The translations under genes and the position numbers were made by a program. The notes beneath the pieces were generated by a model, which worked only from the letters and a program-made list of their open reading frames with translations, was not told where the DNA came from and did no database searches. Positions 1-11,700 of a stretch of DNA of 64,000 nucleotides are shown here, piece after piece. Each line of letters starts with the position of its first letter. The stretch's first letter is position 1. The stretch lies in contig JXTC01000014.1 in the NCBI GenBank assembly GCA_002914845.1, positions 761,883 through 825,882 on the forward strand, in the 5' to 3' direction. Source of the DNA: Trema orientale (taxonomy: Eukaryota > Streptophyta > Magnoliopsida > Rosales > Cannabaceae).

Positions 1-222
1 ATGTTTTATTTATTAATTGAGAATGTCTCAATTCAATTAATAATTATGTGACCTATCCTACGACGGCACCTAATTAGAGGAAATTGAATTACCATAGAAT
101 TAGTAATTAAGTTTATGTGTTTACTTTCTTGCATCATGCATCACGTTTATTATTCCGAATTCTTCGTGATATTTATTTTCAAATATGTTGAATGTTGTTT
201 TATTTATTTAATTTCAACAAAC

Positions 223-3200
223 ATGTCCACCTCGAATCCCATTATCGCTTTACTCGCAAATAAAAAATTAACTGGAGATAATTTTATCAAGTGGAAAAAT
301 AATATGAACATCGTGCTTGTTAGTGAAGACTACAAGTTTGTGCTTACAGAGGAATGTCCTCCACAACCCGCCGCTAATGTTACTCGTGCTGCATGAGAAA
401 GCTATGAAAAGTGGACTCATGCCAATAATAAAGCTCGCTACTACATGTTAGCAGGCATGACCGACGTGCTTAGAGCTAAGCACGAAAGGATGGAGACTGC
501 TTATGAGATAATAGAGTCTCTCCAGGCTATGTTTGGGCAACAATCTGATCAATCTCGTCATGACGCCATTAAAAAGGCTATGAATGCGAAGATGAAAAGA
601 AGAACTCCAGTGAGAGATCATGTTTTGAACATGATCAATTACTTTGGAGATGCTGAAGTCCACGGGGCTACGATCGATGACCGCACCCAAGTGAGTATGA
701 TTCTTGAATCACTCTCACCTGATTTTCTTCAGTTCAAGAGCAACTATGTTATGAACAAGTTGAATTATACGATGACGCAACTGCTCAATGAATTGCAAAC
801 TTTTGAATCGATATCGAAAGATAAAGGTAAAGATGGCTCAGCAACTGTTGCTGAAGTAAATGTTGCAGAAGAAAATCCCTCTACCTCTTATAAAAATAAG
901 AAGAGGAAGAACAAGGGTGTCTCTGGGTCTAAGCCTAAAAAGAGCAAGAAGGGCAATACAAGCACCAAGAAGAACAACTCCAAGGACAAAAAGCCTAAGG
1001 GAAAATATTTTCACTACGGAGTTGAAGGGTATTGGAAGAGAAACTGTAACAAGTATCTCTCCGAGTTGAAAGTGAAGAAGAAAGGTAAATATGATTTACT
1101 TGTTTTAGAAGCTTGTTTAGTGGAAGAAGATTTATTTGATATATCTTCCTGGATAGTTGATTCAGGAGCCACTAATTATGTTTGTTCTTCTTTTTAGATG
1201 CTTAGTTCTTCAAGGGAGCTTGCCGACGGGGAATTCACGATGAGAGTAGGTAATGGAGCTAAAGTTTCGGCAAAAGCAGTGGGAGTCATCCGTCTTCATT
1301 TTAGGAATAAATTTTTGTTATTGAACAATGTTTATTTTATTCCCGGTTTTCGTAGGAATTTGATTTCTATGTCAAGATTATTTGAACAAATGTTTAGTGT
1401 TTCTTTTCTTAATAATGAGATTATTATTTCTAGAAATGGTTTAAATATTTGTTCTGTAAAAATGGAGAATGGACTTTATATGTTAAGGCCGGACGAACAA
1501 TCACTGCATAATACCGAAATGTTTAAAGTAGAATATCCTAAATCTAAAAAGCAAAAAGTTTCTCATGACAACGATACATATCTTTGGCACCTTAGGTTAG
1601 GGCATATCAATCTAGATAGGATAAACAGACTTGTAAAGGATGGTCCTTTAAGAGAGCTAAAAGTTGGCACTCTACCAGTTTGTGAATCTTGTCTAGAAGG
1701 GAAAATGACTAAGAGACCTTTCTCAGCAAAGGGTGAAAGGGCCAAAGAACCCCTTGAGCTTGTGCATAGCGATGTATGTGGTCTATTGAATGTACAAGCA
1801 AGAGGCGGTTACGAATATTTTGTCACATTTATTGACGATTATTCACGATATGGATATGTGTACCTAATGCAAAGAAAATCTGAAACCTTTGAAAAGTTCA
1901 AAGAATTCACAGCAGAAGCTGAAAAGCAATTAGGTAAGTCATTAAAAACTCCTCGATCAGATCGAGGAGGTGAATACCTTGATAATGAATTCAAGGATCA
2001 TTTGCTGGAGAATGGCATCCTATCCCAACTCACAGCACCTGGAACACTACAACAGAATGGTGTTGCAGAAAGGAGAAACCGAACGTTGCTTGATATGGTT
2101 AGATCAATGATGAGCTACACTTCCCTACTACTATCATTCTGGGGTTATGCACTTCAAACCGCTGTTTACATTTTGAATGTAGTACCTTCTAAGTCTATCC
2201 AAAAGACACCTTTAGAGTTGTGGAATGGGCGCAAATCTAGTTTACGTCACATCCGCATATGGGGGTGCCCAGCACATGTACTGAAAGAAAAGACTGGGAA
2301 GCTAGAACCACGTACAGAGGTTTGTTTGTTTGTAGGTTATCCAAAAGGCATGAGAGGAGGTTTGTTTTATAGTCCTCAAGAGAAAAAGGTATTTATATCG
2401 ACAAATGCCACTTTTTTTAAAAATGACTATATGACAGATTTCAAACCTCGAAGTAAAGTTGTACTAGAGGAATTACTTTCTAATCAGATCAGACTACAAC
2501 CAACAATAGTTGTTGAATGACAAAATTATGAGACCACTATTCTAGATCAGAATACTTTGGCAACTCGACGTAGTGGGAAGGTTATTAGACTACCTGCTCG
2601 CTACAGGGAAGTTGGAGAAGCACATGTTGCTATTTCTGATAGTAGCCAAGATGATCCATTGACATACAAGCATGCAATGGAAGATTCTGATAAGGAAAAA
2701 TGGCAAGAGGCTATGAACCTAGAAATATAATCCATGTATTCCAATTCTGTCTGGGAACTTGTAGATCCACCTGAAGATGTCAGGCCCATTGGATGTAAAT
2801 GGATCTATAAAAGAAAAAGAGGTGTAGATGGAAAAGTTGAAACGTTCAAGGCTAGGTTAGTGGCAAAGGGTTATACCCAAAAAGAGGGAGTTGACTATGA
2901 GGAGACTTTCTCGCCAGTAGCCATGCTTAAATCCATACGTATCCTCTTATCCATTGCTGCATGTTTAGACTATGAAATATGGCAAATAGATGTCAAGACA
3001 ACTTTTTTGAATGGCTATCTTGAAGAAAGCATCTATATGGTACAANAGCGATGTATGTGGTCTATTGAATGTACAAGCAAGAGGCGGTTACGAATATTTT
3101 GTCACATTTATTGACGATTATTCACGATATGGATATGTGTATCTAATGCAAAGAAAATCTGAAACCTTTGAAAAGTTCAAAGAATTCACAACAGAAGCTG

Positions 3201-5509
3201 AAAAGCAATTAGGTAAGTCATTAAAAACTCCTCGATCAGATCGAGGAGGTGAATACCTTGATAATGAATTCAAGGATCATTTGCTGGAGAATGGCATCCT
3301 ATCCCAACTCACAGCACCTGGAACACTACAACAGAATGGTGTTGCAGAAAGGAGAAACCGAACGTTGCTTGATATGGTTAGATCAATGATGAGCTACACT
3401 TCCCTACTACTATCATTCTGGGGTTATGCACTTCAAACCGCTGTTTACATTTTGAATGTAGTACCTTCTAAGTCTATCCAAAAGACACCTTTAGAGTTGT
3501 GGAATGGGCGCAAATCTAGTTTACGTCACATCCGCATATGGGGGTGCCCAGCACATGTACTGAAAGAAAAGACTGGGAAGCTAGAACCACGTACAGAGGT
3601 TTGTTTGTTTGTAGGTTATCCAAAAGGCATGAGAGGAGGTTTGTTTTATAGTCCTCAAGAGAAAAAGGTATTTATATCGACAAATGCCACTTTTTTTAAA
3701 AATGACTATATGACAGATTTCAAACCTCGAAGTAAAGTTGTACTAGAGGAATTACTTTCTAATCAGATCAGACTACAACCAACAATAGTTGTTGAATGAC
3801 AAAATTATGAGACCACTATTCTAGATCAGAATACTTTGGCAACTCGACGTAGTGGGAAGGTTATTAGACTACCTGCTCGCTACAGGGAAGTTGGAGAAGC
3901 ACATGTTGCTATTTCTGATAGTAGCCAAGATGATCCATTGACATACAAGCATGCAATGGAAGATTCTGATAAGGAAAAATGGCAAGAGGCTATGAACCTA
4001 GAAATATAATCCATGTATTCCAATTCTGTCTGGGAACTTGTAGATCCACCTGAAGATGTCAGGCCCATTGGATGTAAATGGATCTATAAAAGAAAAAGAG
4101 GTGTAGATGGAAAAGTTGAAACGTTCAAGGCTAGGTTAGTGGCAAAGGGTTATACCCAAAAAGAGGGAGTTGACTATGAGGAGACTTTCTCGCCAGTAGC
4201 CATGCTTAAATCCATACGTATCCTCTTATCCATTGCTGCATGTTTAGACTATGAAATATGGCAAATAGATGTCAAGACAACTTTTTTGAATGGCTATCTT
4301 GAAGAAAGCATCTATATGGTACAACCAGAAGGTTTTATAGCTAAAGGCCAAGAGCAGAAAGTCTGCAAGCTACTTAGGTCCATTTATGGACTTAAGTAAG
4401 CTTCAAGATTATGGAATCTAAGATTTGATGAGATGATTAAATCCTATAGTTTCGTTCAAAATGTTGATGAACCTTGTGTATATAAGTACATCAAAGACAA
4501 GAAAGTGGTCTTCCTAGTTCTTTATGTAGATGATATTTTGCTCATTAGGAATAATGTACAAATATTATCTAATATAAAGAAGTGGCTAGCCGAGCAATTC
4601 CAAATGAAAGATTTAGGAGAAGCAAGTTATGTGCTTGGGATCCAGATTATTCGAGATTGCAAAAACAGACTTTTGGCACTGTCTCAAGCATCTTATATTG
4701 ATAAGGTGCTTATTCATTTTTCGATGCAAAACTCCAAGAAAAGATAGTTACCTTCTCGACATGGAGTTATTCTTGCTAAAGAGCGATGTCCCAAGACACC
4801 TCAAGAGGAAGAGGATATGAGACGGGTTCCTTATGCGTCTGCAGTTGGCAGCCTAATATACGCCATGTTGTGTACTAGGCCTGACATATGCTACGCAGTA
4901 GGGATAGTCAGTCGTTTTCAATCAAATCCAGGATTAGATCACTGGATAGCGGTAAAGCATATTCTTAAGTATCTTAGGAGAACGAGAAATTATATGCTGG
5001 TTTATTCAAGTCAGGACTTGATTCCTACTGGTTACCCTGATTCTGATTTTCAATCAGACAAAGATACTCGAAAGTCGACGTCTGGGTCAGTGTTCACTCT
5101 TGGTGGTGGAGCCATTGTCTGGAGAAGCATTAAACAATCCAGTACTGCAGATTCTACTATGGAAGCAAAATACATAGCAGCTTGTGAAGCAGCTAAAGAA
5201 GCAGTTTGGCTCAGAAAGTTCTTTACTGATTTAGAAGTTGTTCCAAATATGGATAAGCCATTGACTTTATACTGCGACAACAGTGGAGCGGTGGCGAATT
5301 CAAAAGAACTAAGAAGTCACAAGAGAGGAAAGCATATAGAAAGGAAGTATCATCTGATTAGAGAGATAGTACATCGAGGAGACGTGGCCGTTATGAAGAT
5401 AGCATCTGAAAACAACATTGCTGATCCTTTTACAAAAACGCTTCCAGCTAAGACTTTTGAGAGTCACTTGGAGGGTTTAGGATTGAGAGACATGTCTCAC
5501 CTGCTTTAG
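223..5509 (+). pseudogene. Broken Copia gag-pol polyprotein
   Basis: The polyprotein starts at ATG 223 and stays in one frame up to the N at 3046. After the duplicated block the frame is shifted by one and continues to 5509. In-frame stops lie at 394-396, 1195-1197, 2518-2520 (repeated at 3797-3799), 2728-2730 (repeated at 4007-4009), 4397-4399 and 4745-4747. Gag covers about 223-1080; its zinc knuckle near 1005-1050 has tyrosines where two Cys and the His are expected. The protease motif DSGAT is at about 1160. Integrase has the HHCC-type region (about 1590-1720), HSDVCG, DDYSR and the QQNGVAERRNRT segment. The reverse transcriptase YVDD is at 4523-4534. The RNase H region spans about 5030-5340. 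Domain order (integrase before RT) is diagnostic of Copia. Active protein from this copy is not expected. Confidence 0.93.
1768..4324 (+). repeat. 1,278-bp direct duplication joined by one N
   Basis: Positions 1768-3045 (end of integrase to the start of RT) recur at 3047-4324 with a constant offset of 1,279. A single N at 3046 lies between them. I see only two differences, both transitions: C1863 versus T3142 and G1912 versus A3191. The reading frame is intact only if one copy is removed. This looks like an assembly join of two alleles or two element copies rather than a biological duplication, though I cannot prove that here. Confidence 0.9.
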
Positions 5510-5523
5510 GGCAAGTGAGAGAT
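5509..5523 (+). promoter_or_regulatory. Polypurine tract of the Copia element
   Basis: The purine-rich GGGCAAGTGAGAGAT lies immediately before the LTR start TGTTAGGG, where plus-strand DNA synthesis is primed in LTR retrotransposons. Position and composition support the call; nothing else was tested. Confidence 0.7.
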
Positions 5524-7017
5524 TGTTAGGGTTTATGTCCTAAAAGTATGTATAGTTTGGATATTTGTCGAATTAATAAAATGACATTTTTCTATTTGAA
5601 TTTGTGCATAATTGGTATGTCTTTAAATATCAGAAAATTCCTAGTTTATTTATGTGACCACAAATTTAATATATAAGTGTTATATACATGAGGATTAAAT
5701 TTATGGATAATAAACTAAATATAGTCCATAATAATTAATTAAAGTTTGGGATCTTTAATCAAATATTATTAGTACGGTCCATTAACATTGAGAATGTAAT
5801 AGTCTTATCCGGACTATTGATGTGTTGACATCACAATGGAGGTACTTTATATAATTTGATTATATAGGACTAGACTAGACATGATTTGAATCTCACATAA
5901 ATTTCGTTAACTGTTGAGAGTTCAAATAATGTCAATAGATAATCATATGTAAATCAATCTTAATCCTGAGTAGTTATAGACTCCTATTTATAACATTATG
6001 TTTTTTGACATACTTGTTAAAGATTTATTTTTTAAACAGATCAAAATACTTGTATCTTGGGAGCATGATGAGATGAGTAGTTGGGAATGTAGCTTACAGA
6101 TATGGAATCCATTCCTTCCATTAGAAAGCTAGAAAGAAAATTCCCTTGTGTATTGATTCAGGACTTGAACAGTTTGAGTACTCAATTTATAATAGATTTA
6201 TAAATTAATTGTTCATTAGAGAATCAATGGTACACAAGGATAAAGATGTAATTGGAGAGGTAAACGGATATGACCTAGCTCCAATTATGAATTGTCTATG
6301 GAGGATTGAACTACATGTAATGATTAAATCGATGGACTGCTCGCTGTTTTCTGAGTAAATTAATTTTGTAACTTCAAGAGTGCAATTCCAGGTTTTTAGT
6401 GGAGTAATATTGGAATTAATAAATTAGACAAATTAATTAAAGAGTTTAATTAATTGTCATAATTTATTGGAGCTTGAATTACAGGTCCATAGGTCCCCAA
6501 TTCCACCTCTTACAAACACTGTACTGGATATTATATTATTTCTGTTACTGCACACTGTGTCTAGATAAATAGTTTATCTATATGTAATTAATAATTGTTA
6601 TTAATTAATTAATTAATTTTGAATTAATTAATTTAAATTTATGGAGGGGTAAGTTTTCTAATTTGTTTAAATTTTGAATTTAAAAANGTGTCTTCCTATT
6701 CTCTGTAGAATAAAACTCTTGCAATCTCATGTGTTGAGAAAATTGCAAGTGCCTAAAGTGTGAGTTTTAAGAAATTGTACGCAACGCCCACACGTTCATC
6801 CAGTTGTGCTTGAGGCTTGGATTGGAAGATCGTAGTTTAGAAGACAGTAAAGCTAGGATCCACTGATAGGCTACAAGAGGTATTAGATCTATTCTCTTTG
6901 TGTGTTCCTATTTGCTATAAATTAATACTATACACTCATATAGTCAATTGTTTTGAGAAAATTTTTGAATGTTCCTGGGCCAATCTTCCGCTGCGAAAAT
7001 CGTTTTTAATTTCAACA
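5524..7017 (+). repeat. 3' LTR of the Copia element (1,494 bp)
   Basis: It is bounded by TGTTAG and CAACA, the usual TG...CA ends with a short inverted repeat (TGTT/AACA). It directly follows the polypurine tract. It contains one ambiguous base (N at 6687). The 5' partner is not in the window, so LTR divergence and insertion age cannot be estimated. Confidence 0.88.
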
Positions 7018-9870
7018 GGTAAAGGGAAGAAAACAACACAAAAGAATTGTGATGCATGGTTTTGATATAAAAGATTTCAAGATGATTTGGCAGCAGCTGA
7101 GAAGAAGACTGGAAAACAGAAAAGTCTGAAAGCCTTAACAGAGTTAGTTAATTCAGTTACAGGGTTGGTTGATTCTGTAAAGCAGTTAAGTTTTCTATTT
7201 GAGTGACTTGTATGAGCGTGTATATAAGCTCAGGGGATATACTCATGTATCATTCTTTCTTTTTCTTCTCGTTTTATAGTCTTAGTAGGAATTCACAAAA
7301 GAAATCATCTGTTGGAAAGAACAGAGTGGGTGAGTTCTGGTGTGAGCTATGAGAGGAAGGTTCTTTCTGTTTGTTTTTCGGGAAAGTGCTATAGCGTTCA
7401 TCTTGTATCAAACTTATTGGTGGAATAAAGTGTTGCTAGTTGCTCCTAAAGTGGATGTAGGTCAAGAGAAATCTTGACTGAACCACTGTAAATACTGGTG
7501 TTATCTTGCATGTTCTGTTTTTCTTGTTTTTGCTGTTAAGAGCTTTGTGCCATTGAATAAGCTCTTGGAAGGTTTGTTGTGTAAGATTGTGTCTTCTTTG
7601 ATCGCAAGAATGAAACGTAAAACATATCGAATTAAAGTAACCTAAGCTGCGGTAAAAGGAAAAGCTGCTGAAACACGAACTATCAATGTAGAAAAGTCAC
7701 GATTCCCATATTAGTTTGCTGCTAACGAAAGAGGGATATGAAATAAAGTTAATGGTCTTTCCAAATAACAGAAGCAATAAAGCCATAAGTGAAACATGGT
7801 TAAAAGAATTCGGCCTATGTTTGCTTGCTGTTCAAGGTCTTTTAAGCTCCTTTGATCAACAAGTGCTTTACAACATCTGTTCTTCGCAATTGAACACCAT
7901 GACGTAGTGTTGTTCATTCATCCTGGAAGGTCAAAGACACATAACATAGAAAACTGCATAATGCATCAAGGTTCGCTCCATCCTGTTTCATCAAATAGAA
8001 AACGGAAATTTATAATTTGAATGAGGAAACTATAGATGTTGAATTCTACAATTACTTGATTAGGGCCAATGATCACCGGAGCCACCGCAACCAAGGAGAT
8101 CTACTGAAGTTTTCTAGACCGCCGGGGGTACCTGTGAAAAAGAGACTCCGACGCTCAAGTTAGAAAAGTATAGGATGAATAAAATTGAAGGAATCGTTAC
8201 ATATTTATAGGTTTAGAAATAGATATCTTAGTATGGTAAAACTCTTATAATTATTAAAAAATATTTAAAAACAAGTAACAAGATAAGATTGGGATACTTA
8301 TCCAATCTTGCCATTCAATTAAAGATTCTAGCAAGATAATTATATTGAAATATCTACTTACCCAGAAGATATCAGGGAGATTGAGATTGAATCGTCTTGA
8401 CTAAGATTTCAAATAAAAATTACCTTATCCAACCCCTCCAGTCAGGCATTTTCTGTATGGCTAAATTGAGTCAATCCTTACTTATAGGACTAAAACCCTT
8501 CAAAAACTTCCACAAATTGGACTCCTTCAAATTCGGATTGATTGAAATCTACCCTCCATAAATTGAGTTATCATATATTCTCTTTATGTACTTTTTGTAA
8601 CCAATCATCCTTAAATAGGATGAATGAAATCTAGTCATCCATAACTAAGCTGACCCAAGTCTACCATCACTTTCAAATACTCGACCATTATTTTTCCGAC
8701 TAAGAAAGACACGTAGAGGCTAAAATTGAGAGGATCGAAATTCAACCTCAACAGAAATAGTATTGAATTATAAGTGTTCTGATAAAGAAATGGATTATTA
8801 AAAGAACCATGAACAGGTGCAGCAACAAAGAATGCTTATCACAACATAGGTTATTTGTTTTCCTCAATGATTACACTCACAGCAGTACTAAGGAAGATGC
8901 TTCAGTGTTCCATGCTAAAAGCTCCAATGATTTATGGTAAATGGTTGCATAGTTAAAAAGATAATCAGACAAACCAACAGCTATAAGCCCAATACTGTAA
9001 TAAGAACCCACCAATGGCAAAAAAAACAAGTTTATAAAACTAGTTTCCATGAATTGGCTGCACTACCATCATCAAACTTATACATTTGCTTCTAACTTAG
9101 TAAATTGCTTTTATAATTATCTCGGGAATGAAGATAGGCATAAAACAAGCACTAGTGACAGTGAAAAGTACGAGATGAATTTATACTCACTATGTCTCAA
9201 ACAAAAGGATTTGCTGATTCCCTCAAAAGATAGTTTGTAATAGTCTGGTTTTTTCTAATTGTTGCTTTGTCAATAGCAATGTGAGGAAAAGAAAAAAATG
9301 CAACATCAAGTAAAAGCTTTTCACCTGCTGGCATGACTTGGTCCCCTTATATATATATATATATATTTTTCCCTGAGTTTTGGTAGCTAATGCCGAACTG
9401 ATTGTTTTCCTCATGTACATCAAAACCTGCAAAAGCAGACAAAACAGAAACAAAAAAAAGGGCAAAGATAGAGGAGAACTAACAAAACTTTCTTAGAGAA
9501 AAGAATCAGACTTAATTATAAAAATATCACTTTTAAAAGTATTTAAAAAACTATCACCTTTTATCCATTGACGAGATACTTAAAGTAGCTAGTCAAATTT
9601 GATCAGTTACTTCAAATAACTGGATTGGTTATCCTAATTAACCTAATTGGTTATCTCGAGTACTATTAAAAAATACCAATTTTGAAAAAAATAGTATTTT
9701 TTAAAAATATTTTTAAAAGTATTATTTTTCTAATAAAATTTTTAAAAGATTATTTTTAAATCAATTCGGCATTTTTCAAAAAAATCAGCTGATGTGAGAT
9801 TTTTTAATTTTTGGTACTTGGGCCTAGAATTTTGTAAAAAGCCCAAACAAATAATAGTGAAATATAAGGG
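7018..9870. other. Non-genic stretch with possible old LTR and coding scraps
   Basis: No intact gene is visible. Just after the Copia LTR, 7066-7206 is open for about 46 codons on the + strand, rich in Lys, Glu and Leu. It may be the tail of a gene or element interrupted by the Copia insertion, but I do not recognise it. About 7140-7560 resembles the U3-R-U5 of another Copia LTR: a TATA-like TGTATATAAGCTC at about 7218, then GTGGATGTAGGTCA and GAACCACTGTAAAT. The remainder (7570-9870) is AT-rich, with a short (TA)n at 9350-9366 and nothing else I can name. Confidence 0.35.
9520..9760. repeat. AT-rich foldback-like stretch with GGTTAT motifs
   Basis: TTTTTAAAAAT-type arms surround a core with repeated TTGGTTATC, TTACTTCAAATAACTGG and similar short palindromes. 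The make-up resembles the element at 59330-59690, which has GGTTAC motifs in the same position. I take both as members of one decayed non-autonomous family; boundaries are not resolved. Confidence 0.35.
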
Positions 9871-10202
9871 GAAAAAGACACCTGATACGATTTTTTTTTA
9901 AATATTGACCAAAATACGACCTAGACAGAAACACATATTTTCGTACGATCTTTATTAGAAAAATGACATATTTTTCTTGAAACGCAGATCTGGAAATCTG
10001 GAGGCACGAGCAATTACTGATGGTGACCTTGCAGATCTCGACTGAGAGTTACGCATCATGGTTTTGTGGGTAGTAGCCGCATTGCAGATCTAGGCTAAGG
10101 GCTCAATGTGCATTACACCTTTGAAACTTCTTAGGGAACTGTACAATCACGATCGGAGTAATTTTAAATGCTTTTTGACTTTTTCTTTTCTTTTCGATTA
10201 GT

Positions 10203-10800
10203 AATGCTAGAGTGTTTCTAGGTGGTTGGTATAATCGGTTGTTTGATATGTTATGTACTAGAGGGTATATGGATGAAGCTCTTCAAGTGTTTGATATAAT
10301 GCGTGAGCGAATTGGATATTTACCTACAGTTCATATGTACAAGCCATTGTTTATTGTTTTGTAAGAGAGGGCGAGTCTTTGAGGCTGAGTTTTTATTTGT
10401 AAAAGTAAAGTCTCAAAGTGTGTAAATACATAAGACAATGTGTATTTTTTAAATTTCAAAATATTGCAAGAGTAAGAAAATGAAGATGGCGATATGGTTT
10501 TTGATGAGAATGCCGAAGACAAGTTTTGAGTCAGATAATCGCACATGCAATACATTGACTCATGGATTTGTGAGGTTGGGTTTGTTTGATAATGGGTAGG
10601 TCATAAGCAAACAAATAAAAGAGTGGGAAACGCAACCTGATGTGATTACCTATGGCATTATGATTAGTGAATAATATAAAGAAGGTAAATGTGACTCTGC
10701 TTTGGTAATTTTGAATACCATGGTTAGTTGCAATTTAATGTCAAGCGTGCATTGTTACACGGTTTCAATTGATGCACTTTACATGGAGAATATAGTTAAT
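10203..10800 (+). pseudogene. Pentatricopeptide-repeat (PPR) gene fragment, broken
   Basis: Translated pieces have the 35-residue PPR pattern. At 10203-10361 the frame reads YNRLFDMLCTRGYMDEALQV and onward to a GYLPTVHMYKPL segment before a stop at 10362. After a frameshift, 10364-10420 gives CKRGRVFEAEFLF. From about 10535 to 10790 the frame reads CNTLTHGFVRLGLFDNG, a stop, then QPDVITYGIMIS, another stop, and YKEGKCDSALVILNTMV. These are the helix A/helix B signatures of plant PPR proteins, which act in organellar RNA processing. No start codon or targeting peptide is visible and at least three breaks are present, so this is a relic. It sits between element-like ends and next to a minisatellite. 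Confidence 0.8.
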
Positions 10801-11039
10801 GGAAATAAAATAATCATTAGTTGTGTTATGGGGAAGTTAACAATTTTGTTACTAGAAACCAGACACCAATATTATAATTGTTCAATCTTGGATTCAATAA
10901 TAATATTGGTTTCTAATAGTAATTAGAAACTAATTTGGTGCCAAAGAAACCAGCGATGTTAATCAAAGACAATTGTATATAATTATTAGATGTGAAATTA
11001 TTGCACACTAAATGCTGGATGAAATTGCTCAATGACAAT

Positions 11040-11545
11040 TAAGTAGAAACCTTCGTGGTTTCCTTTGATTTACTTAGTTATATGGCATTCTGCAAAAAGA
11101 AAATCACAATAGTTTCCAGGAAACCTTCGTGGTTTCCTGATATTTACTTAGCTATATGACATTCTGCAAAAAAAAAACCACAATAGTTTCCTGTGATTTA
11201 TTTAGCTACAGGGCATTTTGCTAAAGGAAACCACAATAGTTTCCAGGAAACTTTCGTAGTTTCCTCTGATTTACTTAGCTACATAGTATTTTGTAAAAAA
11301 GAAACCATGATGGTTTCCTGTAATTTATTTAACTACAGGACATTCTACAAAAAAGAAACCACAATGGTTTCCAGGAAATGTTCATAGTTTCCTGTGATTT
11401 ACTTACATACATGATATTCCGCTAAAGGAAACTAAACTGGTTTCCAGGAAATCTTTGCGGCTTCTTGTGATTTACTTATGTACATAATATTCTACTAATA
11501 AGAAACCAAATTGGTTTCCAGGAAACTTTTGTGGTTTCCTGTAAA
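11040..11545. repeat. Minisatellite of alternating ~73- and ~54-bp units
   Basis: About seven degenerate units are anchored on GATTTACTTAG-like cores near 11067, 11142, 11195, 11268, 11322, 11396 and 11469. The spacings are about 73, 54, 73, 54, 74 and 73 bp. Longer units carry an additional GTTTCCAGGAAAC palindrome and a hairpin of the form AGGAAACC...GGTTTCCT. The array therefore encodes a series of small stem-loops. It is non-coding. Confidence 0.8.
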
Positions 11546-11700
11546 AAAAAGATGGCTTATTTACTAAAATGCCACCGCGTTTTTTAGCTTCCAAAGTATT
11601 TAGAAAAATGCTTTCAAAATATCGTACGGAATTTTTTATTATTTTTGAAAAGTCATAAATTTGGTATTATTTTTTGAAAAATAGGTATAATTGTCCAAAA

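Larger units (their letters stand above)
1..7017 (+). mobile_element. Ty1/Copia LTR retrotransposon, 5' LTR outside window
   Basis: The order gag, protease, integrase, reverse transcriptase, RNase H followed by a 3' LTR identifies a Copia-type element. Positions 1-222 look like the untranslated leader between the missing 5' LTR and gag: no LTR sequence matching the 3' copy and no primer-binding site are visible there. The 3' LTR begins TGTTAGGG at 5524 and ends TTTCAACA at 7017. The five bases after it (GGTAA) would be the target duplication, but the partner copy lies upstream of the window. The element cannot be autonomous because its single gag-pol frame carries several stops. Confidence 0.93.
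9880..11700. mobile_element. Candidate composite element carrying a PPR fragment and a minisatellite
   Basis: The left flank (about 9885-9975) has TACGATC followed by TTAGAAAAATGACAT. The right flank (about 11570-11700) read on the other strand has TACGATATTTTGAAAGCATTTTTCTAA. These look like degenerate inverted ends. Between them lie a decayed PPR gene segment and a tandem repeat. This layout fits a Mutator-like or foldback element that picked up host sequence, but no target duplication was found, so the assignment is an inference. Confidence 0.35.
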
